Shown: positions 35,513 to 44,825, counted from the first letter of the stretch. The stretch is DNA of 64,000 nt from Eubacterium sp. (GCA_017539165.1 JAFYHN010000085.1:1-64000); one strand, 5' to 3'. The notes: generated by a model from the letters alone, not told the origin. Translations and numbers: made by a program.

Positions 35513-36967
35513 TTATTTTGGTTCCTTACGAACCCAGACAGCCACGTCGCCTCTGTTCACATAGAAGTTTCCGCACCCGTCATTATCTATCTTAATATTG
35601 TACTTTGCATTGCCCATAGCATCTGAGAAATGAGCTCCTGCAAACTGCTTTCCTATATACATCCTCTTTGTTCCGCCCTTGCCGTCAGATATCATAACCG
35701 CCAGTCCGGAATCTTTATGTGCTCTGTCACCTTCTCTGGTCCATCCTATACAGTCCGGATCATCAAAGTAATCATGTTGCACTCCATAAGCTTTTGTTTT
35801 TCTCAGCTTCATAAGCTTATCCAAAAGCTGTTTTTTAGCTTTAATCTTATTATATGGTATCCCTTTATAATCACCATAAAATACGCAAGGATAACCTTCT
35901 TTTCTAAGAAGAATGATTGCATAGGCCATAGGCTTAAACCATTCTTCAACAAAGCTTTCCATAGGCTGTCCCGGCTGTGTATCGTGATTGTCTACAAATG
36001 TAACAGCCTTTATAGGATTCTTCTGCATAAGAGTATTATCCAATATGGTTCTAAGATCATAAGAACCACCAGCTTTTGAACAATGGTACAGATTATAGTG
36101 AAGTGGAACATCAAATAGTGATGCTTCTGACTTAATCGCCTCCAGATAATCAGTAATCACTCTGACATCTCCATGCCAGTACTCTCCAACAGTAAACAAT
36201 TCCTTGCCCGTATATTCTCTAACTTTATACAGGAAATCCCTATAAAACGATGCAGGTATATGCTTCACGGCATCCAGTCTGAATCCATCGATATCCGTGG
36301 TATCAACATACCATACAGCCCACTTTACAAACTCTTCAAATACATCTCTGTTATTAAAATCTATATCAGCGCCCATCAGGTAATCGAAGTTTCCATTTTC
36401 ACGGTCTACATCCTCACTCCACTGCTTACCCGAAAACTTATAAACAGATTTTTTAAAATGATCCTGATCCCAGTCAATTCCATCAAAGTGGTTCCAATTC
36501 CAGGTAAAATCAGAATACTTTCCTTTTCTCCCCGGAAAAGTAAACTTGGTCCAGGCTCCTATAGTCTTTCCTTCTCCAACCATCTGATAACGGTTCGACG
36601 AATTGAATTCTTCAGCAGTAACTTCTTCAACCTCATCTGCCCCCATCTTATGATTTAGGACAAGATCTCCGTAGACATTTATTCCTGCTTTATGAGCAGC
36701 TTCTATAGCATCAAGGTATTGTTTCTTTGTTCCGTACTTCGTCCTGACCGTACCCTTCTGATTGAATTCACCCAGGTCATAAAGATCATATGGAGCATAC
36801 CCCACATCTTTTATCCCCTCAGCGCCCTTATAAGCAGGGGGCAGCCATAATGACGTAACTCCAGATTTTTTCAGCTTATCAGCATCCTTCTTAAGTATAT
36901 CCCAAAGTGCCGGTTCGCTCTCCATATTCCACTCAAAGTACTGCATCATAAGACCGTTATCTAACAT
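35513..36967 (-). CDS. Cytoplasmic alpha-amylase (GH13)
   Basis: This is a 484-residue glycoside hydrolase family 13 enzyme without a signal peptide, of the AmyA/cytoplasmic type. It should cut alpha-1,4 glucans or maltodextrins in the cytosol. The conserved regions are DLVLNHKMGADE, the nucleophile in IDGFRLDAVKHI (Asp near 233), the acid in TVGEYWHGD and FVDNHDTQPGQP. It starts with MMQYFEWN, typical of the liquefying-amylase subfamily. It has no linked operon partner other than the HD-domain protein 26 bp upstream. Confidence 0.94.
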   Translation of the reverse strand: MLDNGLMMQYFEWNMESEPALWDILKKDADKLKKSGVTSLWLPPAYKGAEGIKDVGYAPYDLYDLGEFNQKGTVRTKYGTKKQYLDAIEAAHKAGINVYGDLVLNHKMGADEVEEVTAEEFNSSNRYQMVGEGKTIGAWTKFTFPGRKGKYSDFTWNWNHFDGIDWDQDHFKKSVYKFSGKQWSEDVDRENGNFDYLMGADIDFNNRDVFEEFVKWAVWYVDTTDIDGFRLDAVKHIPASFYRDFLYKVREYTGKELFTVGEYWHGDVRVITDYLEAIKSEASLFDVPLHYNLYHCSKAGGSYDLRTILDNTLMQKNPIKAVTFVDNHDTQPGQPMESFVEEWFKPMAYAIILLRKEGYPCVFYGDYKGIPYNKIKAKKQLLDKLMKLRKTKAYGVQHDYFDDPDCIGWTREGDRAHKDSGLAVMISDGKGGTKRMYIGKQFAGAHFSDAMGNAKYNIKIDNDGCGNFYVNRGDVAVWVRKEPK

Positions 36968-36993
36968 AAGAGCCTCCTGTAATAAACTTCAAC

Positions 36994-37497
36994 CTAAACC
37001 TGAACCATAGCAGGATTATAGTGGAGAATAGACAGTGTCTCCGCTCCTGCGCACAGTTTATCCGCTATGCACACAATCCTCGCCTCTCTTGAACGCGGAA
37101 CTCTTGTCAGATTCAGAGGAAACATATGACAGTAAATGATCTCCTCCTCTACTCTGTTAAGATCAAAATCTCTTTTTGCATTTGCAAGAGACTTGAGAGC
37201 ATGAGTAAACCCATGAAGATTATGATATTCATTTTTCTCATGCCAGTCATATAAAAAATAATCGTGAAGAAGCGCCCCTCTGGTAACACTCCTCAAATCC
37301 ACCTTATGCTTACTGCGAACAGCCAGCCATAAACTGATATACGCTACACATAATGAATGATCAAATGTAGTCGTATCTCCATGCTGTATAAACTGTCTCT
37401 CTTTATTAAAAAGCGAACTACCAAGGATATCCGCACCGTATTCGTATAGCATATCAACGATTATTTTATCGTATCCCAGCTTAACTATATCAACCAT
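36994..37497 (-). CDS. HD domain-containing protein
   Basis: This is a 167-residue HD-superfamily phosphohydrolase-like protein of unknown substrate. The metal-binding pattern is visible as FDHSLCVAYISLWLA, then GALLHDYFLYDW, a His before HGFTHALKSL and YCHMFPLNLTRVP. It contains no other domain. It lies directly upstream of the amylase gene on the same strand, but I see no functional link. Confidence 0.82.
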   Translation of the reverse strand: MVDIVKLGYDKIIVDMLYEYGADILGSSLFNKERQFIQHGDTTTFDHSLCVAYISLWLAVRSKHKVDLRSVTRGALLHDYFLYDWHEKNEYHNLHGFTHALKSLANAKRDFDLNRVEEEIIYCHMFPLNLTRVPRSREARIVCIADKLCAGAETLSILHYNPAMVQV

Positions 37498-37582
37498 ATA
37501 ATTCTCCCCATTACATAGTTATACTAATGACCATAGTTAATTACAGTATACCACGAGTATATAAAAAAAGCGAGAAAGAAAT

Positions 37583-37608
37583 AAAGTGGAGCCCGCAAGC
37601 TCCACTTT
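37583..37608 (-). terminator. Terminator after the lipoprotein gene
   Basis: AAAGTGGAGC and GCTCCACTTT form a stem with a 6-nt loop, followed on the minus strand by ATTTCTTTCTCGCTTTTTTT. It closes the zur-znuACB-lipoprotein transcript. Confidence 0.85.
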
Positions 37609-37618
37609 CAAACTATAT

Positions 37619-38317
37619 TTATTCTACTTCCAAAGAAGAATCTACAAGATGACAATACAATACATCATCATCCGGATTATCTTTATAAGTCTCAAATGTT
37701 CCTGTCACCTGCACCTCAGTATTATCACTAGGATATTCATCAGGATAAACATGTGAATCATCGTCCCATATAAACTCCAGTCCCTGTTGACAGCAAGCCA
37801 TAGCATCTTTTATAAGAACGAAATGATATCTCTTTCCAGTGTCTTCAAAGAGTGTCGAATAATATGCACCTTCCATCTTAATCTTCTTTCCAACGTAACT
37901 GTCAGGATCTACCATCATCTGATAAACAGTTGCATAAACCATATCGCTGTTCATAACAGTAAGATCTACATCTACATTCGGATCAGCACCCGGAACTGAC
38001 TCGGTATCAGAAACATAGGCATCTGTCACAGTCGAATTCTGAACGCTTACTCCCGATTTATCATTATTAAGATTCGCACTCTGAGTTGTCGGCTGTTCTG
38101 TAGTCGGTTCTGTTGTCGGAGTCTCTACATAGGTAGCCGTTTCAGTAGTAGTTTTTTCTGTTTTTCCCTCTTCCTTAGCAATCTGTTCTTCTATAACATT
38201 CTGAACATTATTTCCACTATTAAGTTTACTATCACTCTTTTCTGAACCGCATGAACTAAGGCAAGATATCATAATCATGCTACATGCAAAAAGAGCTGTT
38301 TTCTTTTTTAGATTCAT
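37619..38317 (-). CDS. Lipoprotein of unknown function downstream of znuB
   Basis: This is a 232-residue lipoprotein with the lipobox ISCLSSCGSE (Cys near residue 22). A long Thr/Glu/Gln-rich linker (40-110) precedes a domain of about 120 residues with YATVYQMMVDPDSYVGKKIKM. That phrase recalls OB-fold-type periplasmic modules. The ATG at 38317 is just after the znuB stop, so translation is coupled. Since it lies in the zinc-uptake operon, a metal-related role is possible, although I see no His-rich motif. Confidence 0.7.
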   Translation of the reverse strand: MNLKKKTALFACSMIMISCLSSCGSEKSDSKLNSGNNVQNVIEEQIAKEEGKTEKTTTETATYVETPTTEPTTEQPTTQSANLNNDKSGVSVQNSTVTDAYVSDTESVPGADPNVDVDLTVMNSDMVYATVYQMMVDPDSYVGKKIKMEGAYYSTLFEDTGKRYHFVLIKDAMACCQQGLEFIWDDDSHVYPDEYPSDNTEVQVTGTFETYKDNPDDDVLYCHLVDSSLEVE

Positions 38318-38318
38318 T

Positions 38319-39161
38319 TTATGATGCACTCCCATATCTGATTTTTCTGATAATAACACATATTACAAAGCACAAAAGATCCATAGCCACTATAGTCGCT
38401 CCAACAGGTGTAGAATACATGATTGATGTAATCATTCCAGCTAGAGAACATACCACTGAGAATATAACTGAAAGAATGACCACTCCTTTAAATGTCCCGC
38501 TGAGTCTCATGGCCGCAAGTGCCGGAAAGACTATAAGCGCCGAGATAAGAAGGCTTCCTACAAGATTCATTCCCAAAACTATGATTATCGCAACTATTAT
38601 AGCTATAAGAAGGTTATATTTCTTTGATGAAACTCCAGTAGCATCACAGAATGTTTCGTCAAATGTAACTGCAAAGATCTTGTTATAAAACAAAATATAA
38701 AGGACAATAACAACCACGGATAATACTATGCAGAGAATTACCTCTTTCATTTGCAGTGTCAAAATCGATAAAGAACCAAAAAGAGTACTGCACACATCAC
38801 CCGTAATATTGGCGGATCCGGAAAAAACATTCAAAAGCAGATATCCGAAAGCTAGCGATGTAACCGAAAGCATAGCTATCGCTGCATCCCCCTTCAACAT
38901 GGATTTATTTCCAGATCTTAATAGAAGTACTGCTGCAATGATTGTTACCGGCATAACGATAATATTGAGATTAGTCATTTTCATTATCATTGCCACCGCC
39001 ATGGCACCAAATGCAACATGAGAGAGTCCATCTCCGATGAATGAATATCTCTTAAGTACCAGAGTCACACCCAGAAGCGACGCACAAAGAGCGATCAGCA
39101 CTCCAACTATGAGTGCATATATTACAAAATTATAATTAAGGTAATACAGGAATTTACTCAT
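38319..39161 (-). CDS. znuB: Metal ABC transporter permease (ZnuB type)
   Basis: This is a 280-residue membrane protein with eight or so helices that carries zinc or manganese across the membrane. It matches the ABC-3 family: RYSFIGDGLSHVAFGAMAVA, then ILGMNLVGSLLISALIVFPALAA. The start at 39161 overlaps the ATPase gene by eight bases, with GGGAGG 8 nt upstream. It works with the ATPase and binding protein encoded just upstream. Confidence 0.92.
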   Translation of the reverse strand: MSKFLYYLNYNFVIYALIVGVLIALCASLLGVTLVLKRYSFIGDGLSHVAFGAMAVAMIMKMTNLNIIVMPVTIIAAVLLLRSGNKSMLKGDAAIAMLSVTSLAFGYLLLNVFSGSANITGDVCSTLFGSLSILTLQMKEVILCIVLSVVVIVLYILFYNKIFAVTFDETFCDATGVSSKKYNLLIAIIVAIIIVLGMNLVGSLLISALIVFPALAAMRLSGTFKGVVILSVIFSVVCSLAGMITSIMYSTPVGATIVAMDLLCFVICVIIRKIRYGSAS

Positions 39162-39867
39162 CGTCATCACCTCCCACAGTTGACCAGTACTTATAAGCAT
39201 CACTCTTTACATAGTCATCTGTCTTCCCGAAGAACAGCTGTTTTCTGCCAAGATGAAGTATATGGCTGGCATATTTCACTGCAGTAGTAATATCGTGAGA
39301 TATCATTATAATAGTTACTCCGTCTTTATTCAGATTCTGAACCACTTTATACATTTCCTCTGTTACCTTGGCATCCAGTCCACTTACAGGCTCATCCAGC
39401 AGAATTATCTTGCTAGTTGCTGTGAGTGCCCTGGCCAGAAGAACTCTCTGCTTCTGACCGCCGGATAGATTTCTGAAAGTTTCCTTCCTGAGTTCCCATG
39501 CATCCAGTTTTTTCAGACTTTCTTCCGCCCTTTTCTTATCTTCTTTACTATAGAAAGGTCTGAGACCTGTTTTTGCCAGATTACCCGACATAACTATCTC
39601 CCAGACACTTGCGGGGAAATCCTTCTGAATAAGTGTCTGCTGAGGAAGATATCCTATGTCACTCTGTCCCAGCTCATCGCTGTAAACTATCTCTCCCTTA
39701 ATAGCAGGCTGAAGCCTGAGAAGAGTCTTCATGAGTGTACTCTTCCCGGCTCCATTTTCACCTACTATGCATAAATAGTCTCCCTTGTCGACGGAGAACT
39801 TTAAATGTTTTGATAATGCGCTACCATCGTAGCCTATTGAAACATCCTTTACCTCAATGTACGACAT
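39154..39867 (-). CDS. znuC: Metal ABC transporter ATP-binding protein (ZnuC type)
   Basis: This is a 237-residue ATPase with Walker A GENGAGKST, signature LSGGQKQRVLLARAL, Walker B IILLDEPVSGLD and the switch His in MISHD. It powers the ZnuB permease. It is the second gene of the operon, 49 bp after znuA, and overlaps znuB by eight bases. Two ATG codons, three codons apart, could serve as the start; the second has the better spaced AAGGA. Confidence 0.93.
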   Translation of the reverse strand: MSYIEVKDVSIGYDGSALSKHLKFSVDKGDYLCIVGENGAGKSTLMKTLLRLQPAIKGEIVYSDELGQSDIGYLPQQTLIQKDFPASVWEIVMSGNLAKTGLRPFYSKEDKKRAEESLKKLDAWELRKETFRNLSGGQKQRVLLARALTATSKIILLDEPVSGLDAKVTEEMYKVVQNLNKDGVTIIMISHDITTAVKYASHILHLGRKQLFFGKTDDYVKSDAYKYWSTVGGDDDE

Positions 39868-39915
39868 AACCATGTTCCTTCATTTAAAATTTATATTTTA
39901 TCTTTTAATGTTTTA

Positions 39916-41022
39916 TCATTCACCAAGTGCCTTTTTTAATACTTCAAGATTCTCTCCCATTGCATTCACATAGGATACTCCCGCCGTTACTTCCGAAGAA
40001 GTGATCGACTGAAGTGAGTTCATCGTAAGTATTTCCTGATTCTTAGTTTTTGTGTTATCTTTAACTGTATTTGCAAGCTTCTGATCACTTTTCTCTATAG
40101 TACAGATTGCCGGAAGCTTCAACTCATCAATCTTCTGTGAGAGGAAGATTATTGTATCAAAACTTGCTTCTGTCTCTGCCGAACATCCTACGAATGCAGC
40201 ATAATACTTTAATCCGTAGTCATCAAACATATATCTGAATGGAAATCTGTCTCCAAACAATACTGTTTTCACAGCAGCCGAGTCAACTGCAGTCTGGTAC
40301 TCTTTGTCAATCTGTGAAAGTCTGTTATTGTATGCATCAACATTTGCCTTATATATTTCAGCATGGCCCGGATCTTTATCCGCAAGAACATCAGCTATCT
40401 CAGAACAGAAAACACGAGCATCTTTAAGTGAAAGCCAAACATGCTCATCATACTCAATCTCGCCGCCTTCATGATGATGACCATCTTCATCCCCGTGATC
40501 ATCCTTGTCCTTTTCCTCATCTTCCATACCCTCGACGACTTCTTCTTTTTTAGCCTGTTCGCCGAGAACATCCAGAAGATTTATAACTACCATATCTTTA
40601 TTCTTTGCATTTTTAAGTGCATCTTCTACCCAGAAGTCAGATTCACCACCTACATAAATAAAAATATCACAGGATGAAATCTTGGCTATGTCAGCAGCAG
40701 AAGGCTGATATGAATGCAGGTCCGCACCGTTGTCCAGAAGCATTGAAACATCCACATATTCCGCAGCACTCATTCCAGCGCCATTCTGTCCCATACCAAC
40801 TATCTCACGAACCCAGTCATACTCCGGGAAGATAGTTGTTACAACCTGAAGAGTTGTATCAGCGCCATCACCAAGCTTTCCGGCATAGTAAATCTCTGTC
40901 GGTCCATCCGGATTTCCCGTGTTCACGCTACAGGCTGTAAGCATAGAACATAACAGAACAGCTGTCATCCAGAATACTAATGTCTTCTTTATCTTTTTGA
41001 ATCTATCAAGCATTTTTATCAT
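39916..41022 (-). CDS. znuA: Zinc-binding lipoprotein ZnuA type
   Basis: This is a 368-residue solute-binding protein of the cluster A-I type. The lipobox is CSMLTACSVN. A His/Asp/Glu-rich loop (KDDHGDEDGHHHEGGE, about residues 170-185) is the hallmark of zinc rather than manganese binders. Zinc ligands are expected at the DLHSYQP His, DEHVWLS His and a third His or Asp near the C-terminus. In this protein, however, the usual FGDRFPF-R-MF-DDYG block contains no His, so the third ligand is unclear. Confidence 0.9.
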   Translation of the reverse strand: MIKMLDRFKKIKKTLVFWMTAVLLCSMLTACSVNTGNPDGPTEIYYAGKLGDGADTTLQVVTTIFPEYDWVREIVGMGQNGAGMSAAEYVDVSMLLDNGADLHSYQPSAADIAKISSCDIFIYVGGESDFWVEDALKNAKNKDMVVINLLDVLGEQAKKEEVVEGMEDEEKDKDDHGDEDGHHHEGGEIEYDEHVWLSLKDARVFCSEIADVLADKDPGHAEIYKANVDAYNNRLSQIDKEYQTAVDSAAVKTVLFGDRFPFRYMFDDYGLKYYAAFVGCSAETEASFDTIIFLSQKIDELKLPAICTIEKSDQKLANTVKDNTKTKNQEILTMNSLQSITSSEVTAGVSYVNAMGENLEVLKKALGE

Positions 41023-41038
41023 TATAGTAATCCTTTTT

Positions 41039-41461
41039 CTAACTATCTAAGCAATCTTCGCACAAACCATAAAAAACCGTTCTTCTTGGATTTATCACAA
41101 AATGGTGATTGGCCTGGATATGATTCATCAGTTCCTCTATCTCTCCACAATGAAGATGGATCAGCTTTCCGCACTTATCACATTTGCAGTGATAGCACTT
41201 ATGGGCACCCTCATGAGCATGCCCCTCACCCACATATTCGTAGCAGGCAGAATTACCACTCTCAAGATTGTATTTGTTAACAATCCCTTCATCCACCATC
41301 TTATCAAGCTGTCTGTAAACCGTAGTTATTCCAATAGATTTGCCCTTCTTCTCAAAATACGCACAGACATCATTTACCGTCACATGCTCTCCGGACATAT
41401 CCTTAAGATAATTCAGAAGCTCGGAACGTTGTTTAGTTTTATATTGTGATTTACTATTCAT
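41039..41461 (-). CDS. zur: Fur family regulator, probably Zur
   Basis: This is a 140-residue Fur-type repressor. The N-terminal winged helix (TVNDVCAYFEKKGKSIGITTVYRQLDKM) is followed by the dimerisation domain with the structural zinc site CDKCG and CEDC. Ligand residues occur in HEGAHKCYHCKC and HLHC. Its position at the head of the znuACB operon, and the palindromes upstream, point to zinc control with autoregulation. Confidence 0.85.
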   Translation of the reverse strand: MNSKSQYKTKQRSELLNYLKDMSGEHVTVNDVCAYFEKKGKSIGITTVYRQLDKMVDEGIVNKYNLESGNSACYEYVGEGHAHEGAHKCYHCKCDKCGKLIHLHCGEIEELMNHIQANHHFVINPRRTVFYGLCEDCLDS

Positions 41462-41489
41462 ATCTTAAACCTACTAAACCGATCAGCAA

Positions 41490-41531
41490 AAATGAAAATG
41501 ATTTTCATTTCATATTTGAAAACGGTTTTCA
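41490..41531. promoter_or_regulatory. Two Fur/Zur-like palindromic operators
   Basis: TGAAAATgATTTTCA with flanking A and T bases forms a 21-bp perfect palindrome (41490-41510, centre 41500). TGAAAACgGTTTTCA forms a second (41517-41531, centre 41524). Both have the 7-1-7 form of Fur-family boxes and are 24 bp apart, centre to centre. They lie just upstream of zur and should control the zur-znuACB-lipoprotein unit. Confidence 0.8.
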
Positions 41532-41661
41532 TTTTACTTCTGAAGTCCCAATCTGTCAACCTTTTATTTTGTAATGTCATTTATTTTGAGATGTCATTTG
41601 AAATGTTATATGTTACAATGAATGATAGTTTTTAGTTATGCACTTGAAAGGATTATGCCAA

Positions 41662-42576
41662 ATGACACTCAAGCAGTTACATTATATAGTCACCGTGGCT
41701 GAGACTGGCTCCATAACCGACGCTGCGAGAAAGCTTTTTATCGCACAGCCAAGTCTCACTTCCGCTATACACGAAATTGAAAATGAATATAATATATCAA
41801 TCTTCTATCGTTCCAATAAGGGGATAAAACCGACTCCGGAAGGGGATGAATTTCTGGGATATGCTAGACAGGTTCTTGAACAGGCAAGTCTTATGAACGA
41901 GAGATACACCGGTAAATCTTCATTGAAACAGAAGTTCAGTGTATCAGCCCAGCACTATTCTTTTGTTGTTGAGGCATTTGTGGAGCTTGTAAAACAGTTT
42001 GAAGGCGAAAAATATGAATTCCATATGAGAGAAACCGAGACATATGACATCATAAATGACGTAGCTCACATGACTAGTGAGATCGGTATTCTATATATGA
42101 ACAAATTCAATGAAACTATAATGAAGAAAACTCTTAGAGAGAACGGGCTCAGCTTTAATTCCCTGTTCATAGCTAAGCCACATATATTTATAGGAAAAAA
42201 CAGTCCTCTTGCAAAGAAGAAGACTGTTTCCTTAGAAGAACTCGCTCCCTATCCGAGACTGTCCTACGAACAGGGAAATCATAATTCGTTTTATTTTTCT
42301 GAAGAAATACTCAGCACCATGGACTGTGACAAAGAGCTTGTTGTCCGCGACAGAGCATCACTATTTAACATGCTCATCGGTCTAAACGGCTACACGATCT
42401 GCAGTGGTGTTATCAGTTCCGAACTGAACGGCCCGGATATCGTATCCATTCCACTTGAGATAGATGACTACATGGATATCGGCTACATCCTGCCAAGCAC
42501 CATCAAGCCATCACCACTCACTCAGCAGTATATAAAAATCCTATGCAGCCTTACTCCTGAACATCCTCAAGTTTAA
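41662..42576 (+). CDS. LysR family transcriptional regulator
   Basis: This is a 304-residue regulator with the N-terminal winged HTH (LKQLHYIVTVAETGSITDAARKLFIAQPSLTSAIHEIE) and a LysR co-inducer-binding domain in the rest. The start at 41662 has AAAGGA 9 nt upstream; an in-frame ATG at 41638 lacks one. No target gene is evident from context, since the operon at the left is read away from it. Its 3' end overlaps that of the AAA gene on the opposite strand by 26 bp. Confidence 0.92.
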   Translation: MTLKQLHYIVTVAETGSITDAARKLFIAQPSLTSAIHEIENEYNISIFYRSNKGIKPTPEGDEFLGYARQVLEQASLMNERYTGKSSLKQKFSVSAQHYSFVVEAFVELVKQFEGEKYEFHMRETETYDIINDVAHMTSEIGILYMNKFNETIMKKTLRENGLSFNSLFIAKPHIFIGKNSPLAKKKTVSLEELAPYPRLSYEQGNHNSFYFSEEILSTMDCDKELVVRDRASLFNMLIGLNGYTICSGVISSELNGPDIVSIPLEIDDYMDIGYILPSTIKPSPLTQQYIKILCSLTPEHPQV

Positions 42577-44371
42577 AGGTAGTAAGTGCATTTGCATCTA
42601 TATTGTCGCTTTTAACTATTCTGCTTGCCTGTCTTTCGACACAACGCTCAAAATAGTTTCTTACTTCTCTGGCATTTGCGAAATTCTCTTCGTCAGAATG
42701 AGACATTTCTTCCAAATGCCTTTTTACATATTCACCTGCTTCTCCGTTCAGAACATAGTCCTGACTATAGCACATAAGATCATATATCTTACGAAGCTCT
42801 TCACCTGTGTAGTCTGGAAATTCAATAAACTTATTAAATCTGGATTTAAGTCCCGGATAGGAATCTATAAAATCCTCCATCTGTTCAGTATAACCGGCAA
42901 CAATCACAACAAAGTCACCCCTGTTATCTTCCATACGCTTAAGAATAGTATCTACGGCTTCCTGACCAAAATCCTGTCCTTCCGCACTAGTAAGCGTGTA
43001 TGCTTCATCTATAAAAAGGACCCCACCCATGGCTTCATCACAAACCTTGGATGTTTTCTGGGCCGTCTGACCTACATAACCTTCAACAAGTCCCGCCCTG
43101 TCCACCTCAACAAGCTGCCCCTTACTTACAACACCAAGCTGATGGTAAATCTTGGCAAGAAGACGTGCGACTGTAGTTTTACCTGTTCCTGGGTTTCCAG
43201 AAAATACCAGATGATGAGACATTTCCGGAGTCTTAAGTCCCATCTCTTCACGCAGCTTGCTGACCTTGACTATATTGATCAGATTGTTGAGATTCTTCTT
43301 AACAGATTGAAGCCCGATAAGAGAATCCAGCTGTGCCATGAGATCTTCCAATGATTCCTCTTCTTTTCTTGTTTCAGATTCTCCCAAAGCTTTTGATGTA
43401 CCATCAACCTTTCCCGGTTCTGCTACTTTCATACCGTCAGCTGAATCTATTGCCATGCTTCTGTCTACATTTCCGGTCGGAGTATCATATAACATCTTAT
43501 TATCAAAGCCTGCTCCAGTTCCGGCGTACTTTTTATTATAGTTTTCCATCATGATCATTGCATCCAGCTCAGCCTGACTTGTTGTATAAGGCTTATCATA
43601 TTCTGCTTCATGAACTCGACGAGAGGCTGCATAATTCGAAGCACCAAATAACGTCCCTAATAATGATCCACCTATATTGCGTCCGGAATATCTACTATTA
43701 TATCTTCTTTCGTCCGAACCAAAGCTTCCCGAATAGGTCGATGTCATACTGCTTGGTCTTACCCTTTCAGGCTTATCAACAATCCCCATAGCCGCACGCA
43801 CCTCAACCGGTGTATGCTCAAGAAGTCCAAACCCATCCAGATAATTATTCATCATATTTATATATGTAGAAATTCTTTCAGCCTCGTAATCACTGACTCC
43901 ACTAAATGCCGCAAAATAACACCCAACATCATTGAATGTATTGATCAGATATTTAGATAGAGCTATTCCATAACCTGCTCTTCTTGTAAAAGGAGATATA
44001 TCATCCTTTATAAAATATTGAAGAGATAGAGGAACCCTTTCAAGAATGTCCGGAGCAAGACATTTTTCATTCCTAAATCTCAGAAAGTTCTCGGGAGTAA
44101 TCGTAATCTGTAAACTATCATTTATAAATGCAACCTGAGCACTAAGACTCGAACTATTATCATCATATATATAACCTAAGAAAACCAGCAGGTCATCCTT
44201 CAGCTGGTTTCTAAGTGTAATCCCCGCATCCTGGGGATATATTCCATTCTTCTTCCACCCAATCTCATCCGCATATGAGAAAGAATAGGTGATCATAGCT
44301 TTTACGTCTTTAACTACCATAGTATTAACCCATCCAAATATTGATGTTTTGATTATAGACTTATAAATCAT
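42551..44371 (-). CDS. CbbX/SpoVK-like AAA+ ATPase with unknown N-terminal region
   Basis: This is a protein of up to 606 residues. The C-terminal AAA+ module starts near 330 with LEDLMAQLDSLIGLQSVKKNL. Walker A GNPGTGKTT (about 392-400), Walker B GVLFIDEAYTL and the pore and sensor blocks follow. This is the CbbX/SpoVK/EccA subfamily. The N-terminal 330 residues are unfamiliar: an alpha/beta segment up to about 200 and a Ser/Tyr/Arg-rich linker (210-330). The EccA-type helical domain is not obvious. ATG codons at 44320 and 44296 are alternative starts, and none has a strong ribosome binding site. No T7SS genes are nearby. Confidence 0.8.
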   Translation of the reverse strand: MIYKSIIKTSIFGWVNTMVVKDVKAMITYSFSYADEIGWKKNGIYPQDAGITLRNQLKDDLLVFLGYIYDDNSSSLSAQVAFINDSLQITITPENFLRFRNEKCLAPDILERVPLSLQYFIKDDISPFTRRAGYGIALSKYLINTFNDVGCYFAAFSGVSDYEAERISTYINMMNNYLDGFGLLEHTPVEVRAAMGIVDKPERVRPSSMTSTYSGSFGSDERRYNSRYSGRNIGGSLLGTLFGASNYAASRRVHEAEYDKPYTTSQAELDAMIMMENYNKKYAGTGAGFDNKMLYDTPTGNVDRSMAIDSADGMKVAEPGKVDGTSKALGESETRKEEESLEDLMAQLDSLIGLQSVKKNLNNLINIVKVSKLREEMGLKTPEMSHHLVFSGNPGTGKTTVARLLAKIYHQLGVVSKGQLVEVDRAGLVEGYVGQTAQKTSKVCDEAMGGVLFIDEAYTLTSAEGQDFGQEAVDTILKRMEDNRGDFVVIVAGYTEQMEDFIDSYPGLKSRFNKFIEFPDYTGEELRKIYDLMCYSQDYVLNGEAGEYVKRHLEEMSHSDEENFANAREVRNYFERCVERQASRIVKSDNIDANALTTFKLEDVQE

Positions 44372-44534
44372 TTAACGCAAGATATCTGTTCTTTTTAAGC
44401 TATTCGATCATCGTCATTAAAATCTTATAAAAAAAAGTAATTATTCACAAATATATTATTATTTTTGTACAACATGACAAAATCTAATAAATAAACAAAT
44501 CAAAAAACGAGAAGTAAAGCCGGTATTCTTTCCA

Positions 44535-44540
44535 TATAAT
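44535..44540 (+). promoter_or_regulatory. Putative -10 box of the 60-residue protein gene
   Basis: TATAAT lies 48 bp upstream of the start codon. I see no good -35 hexamer at the expected distance. Confidence 0.4.
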
Positions 44541-44588
44541 ACGAAACCGTAATAATTTAGTAGGTTAAAAAAATGGAGGAAAAAAGAA

Positions 44589-44771
44589 ATGGGATTATTT
44601 GGTAAAAAAGAGAGCCTTATTGTAAGTGAAGTTCAGAAAGATGAACTGATCGAGAAACTTGAAGACGCTAACATTAAGTATACTTTAAATGTTGAGAAGA
44701 ACTTTGAATACAAGAACGAAGTAATATATAGAGTTCGCGCAAAGGCTGAAGACCTTAAAAAGGTTGTTTAA
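44589..44771 (+). CDS. Small protein of unknown function (60 residues)
   Basis: This is a small soluble protein, MGLFGKKESLIVSEVQ at the start, with alternating charged and hydrophobic residues expected to give a beta-alpha-beta fold of the kind seen in small signal-transducing-like domains. It has a GGAGG ribosome binding site 9 nt before the ATG and its own terminator, so it is likely a real, well translated monocistronic gene. I do not recognise the family. Confidence 0.75.
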   Translation: MGLFGKKESLIVSEVQKDELIEKLEDANIKYTLNVEKNFEYKNEVIYRVRAKAEDLKKVV

Positions 44772-44792
44772 AAAAATACGCATCTTAATCTA

Positions 44793-44825
44793 AAAACTAC
44801 GTCACCGAAATGACGTAGTTTTTTG
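44793..44825. terminator. Terminator after the 60-residue protein gene
   Basis: AACTACGTCA and TGACGTAGTT form a perfect 10-bp stem, followed by TTTT on the plus strand and preceded by A bases. It also serves the convergent YdcF gene. Confidence 0.88.
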
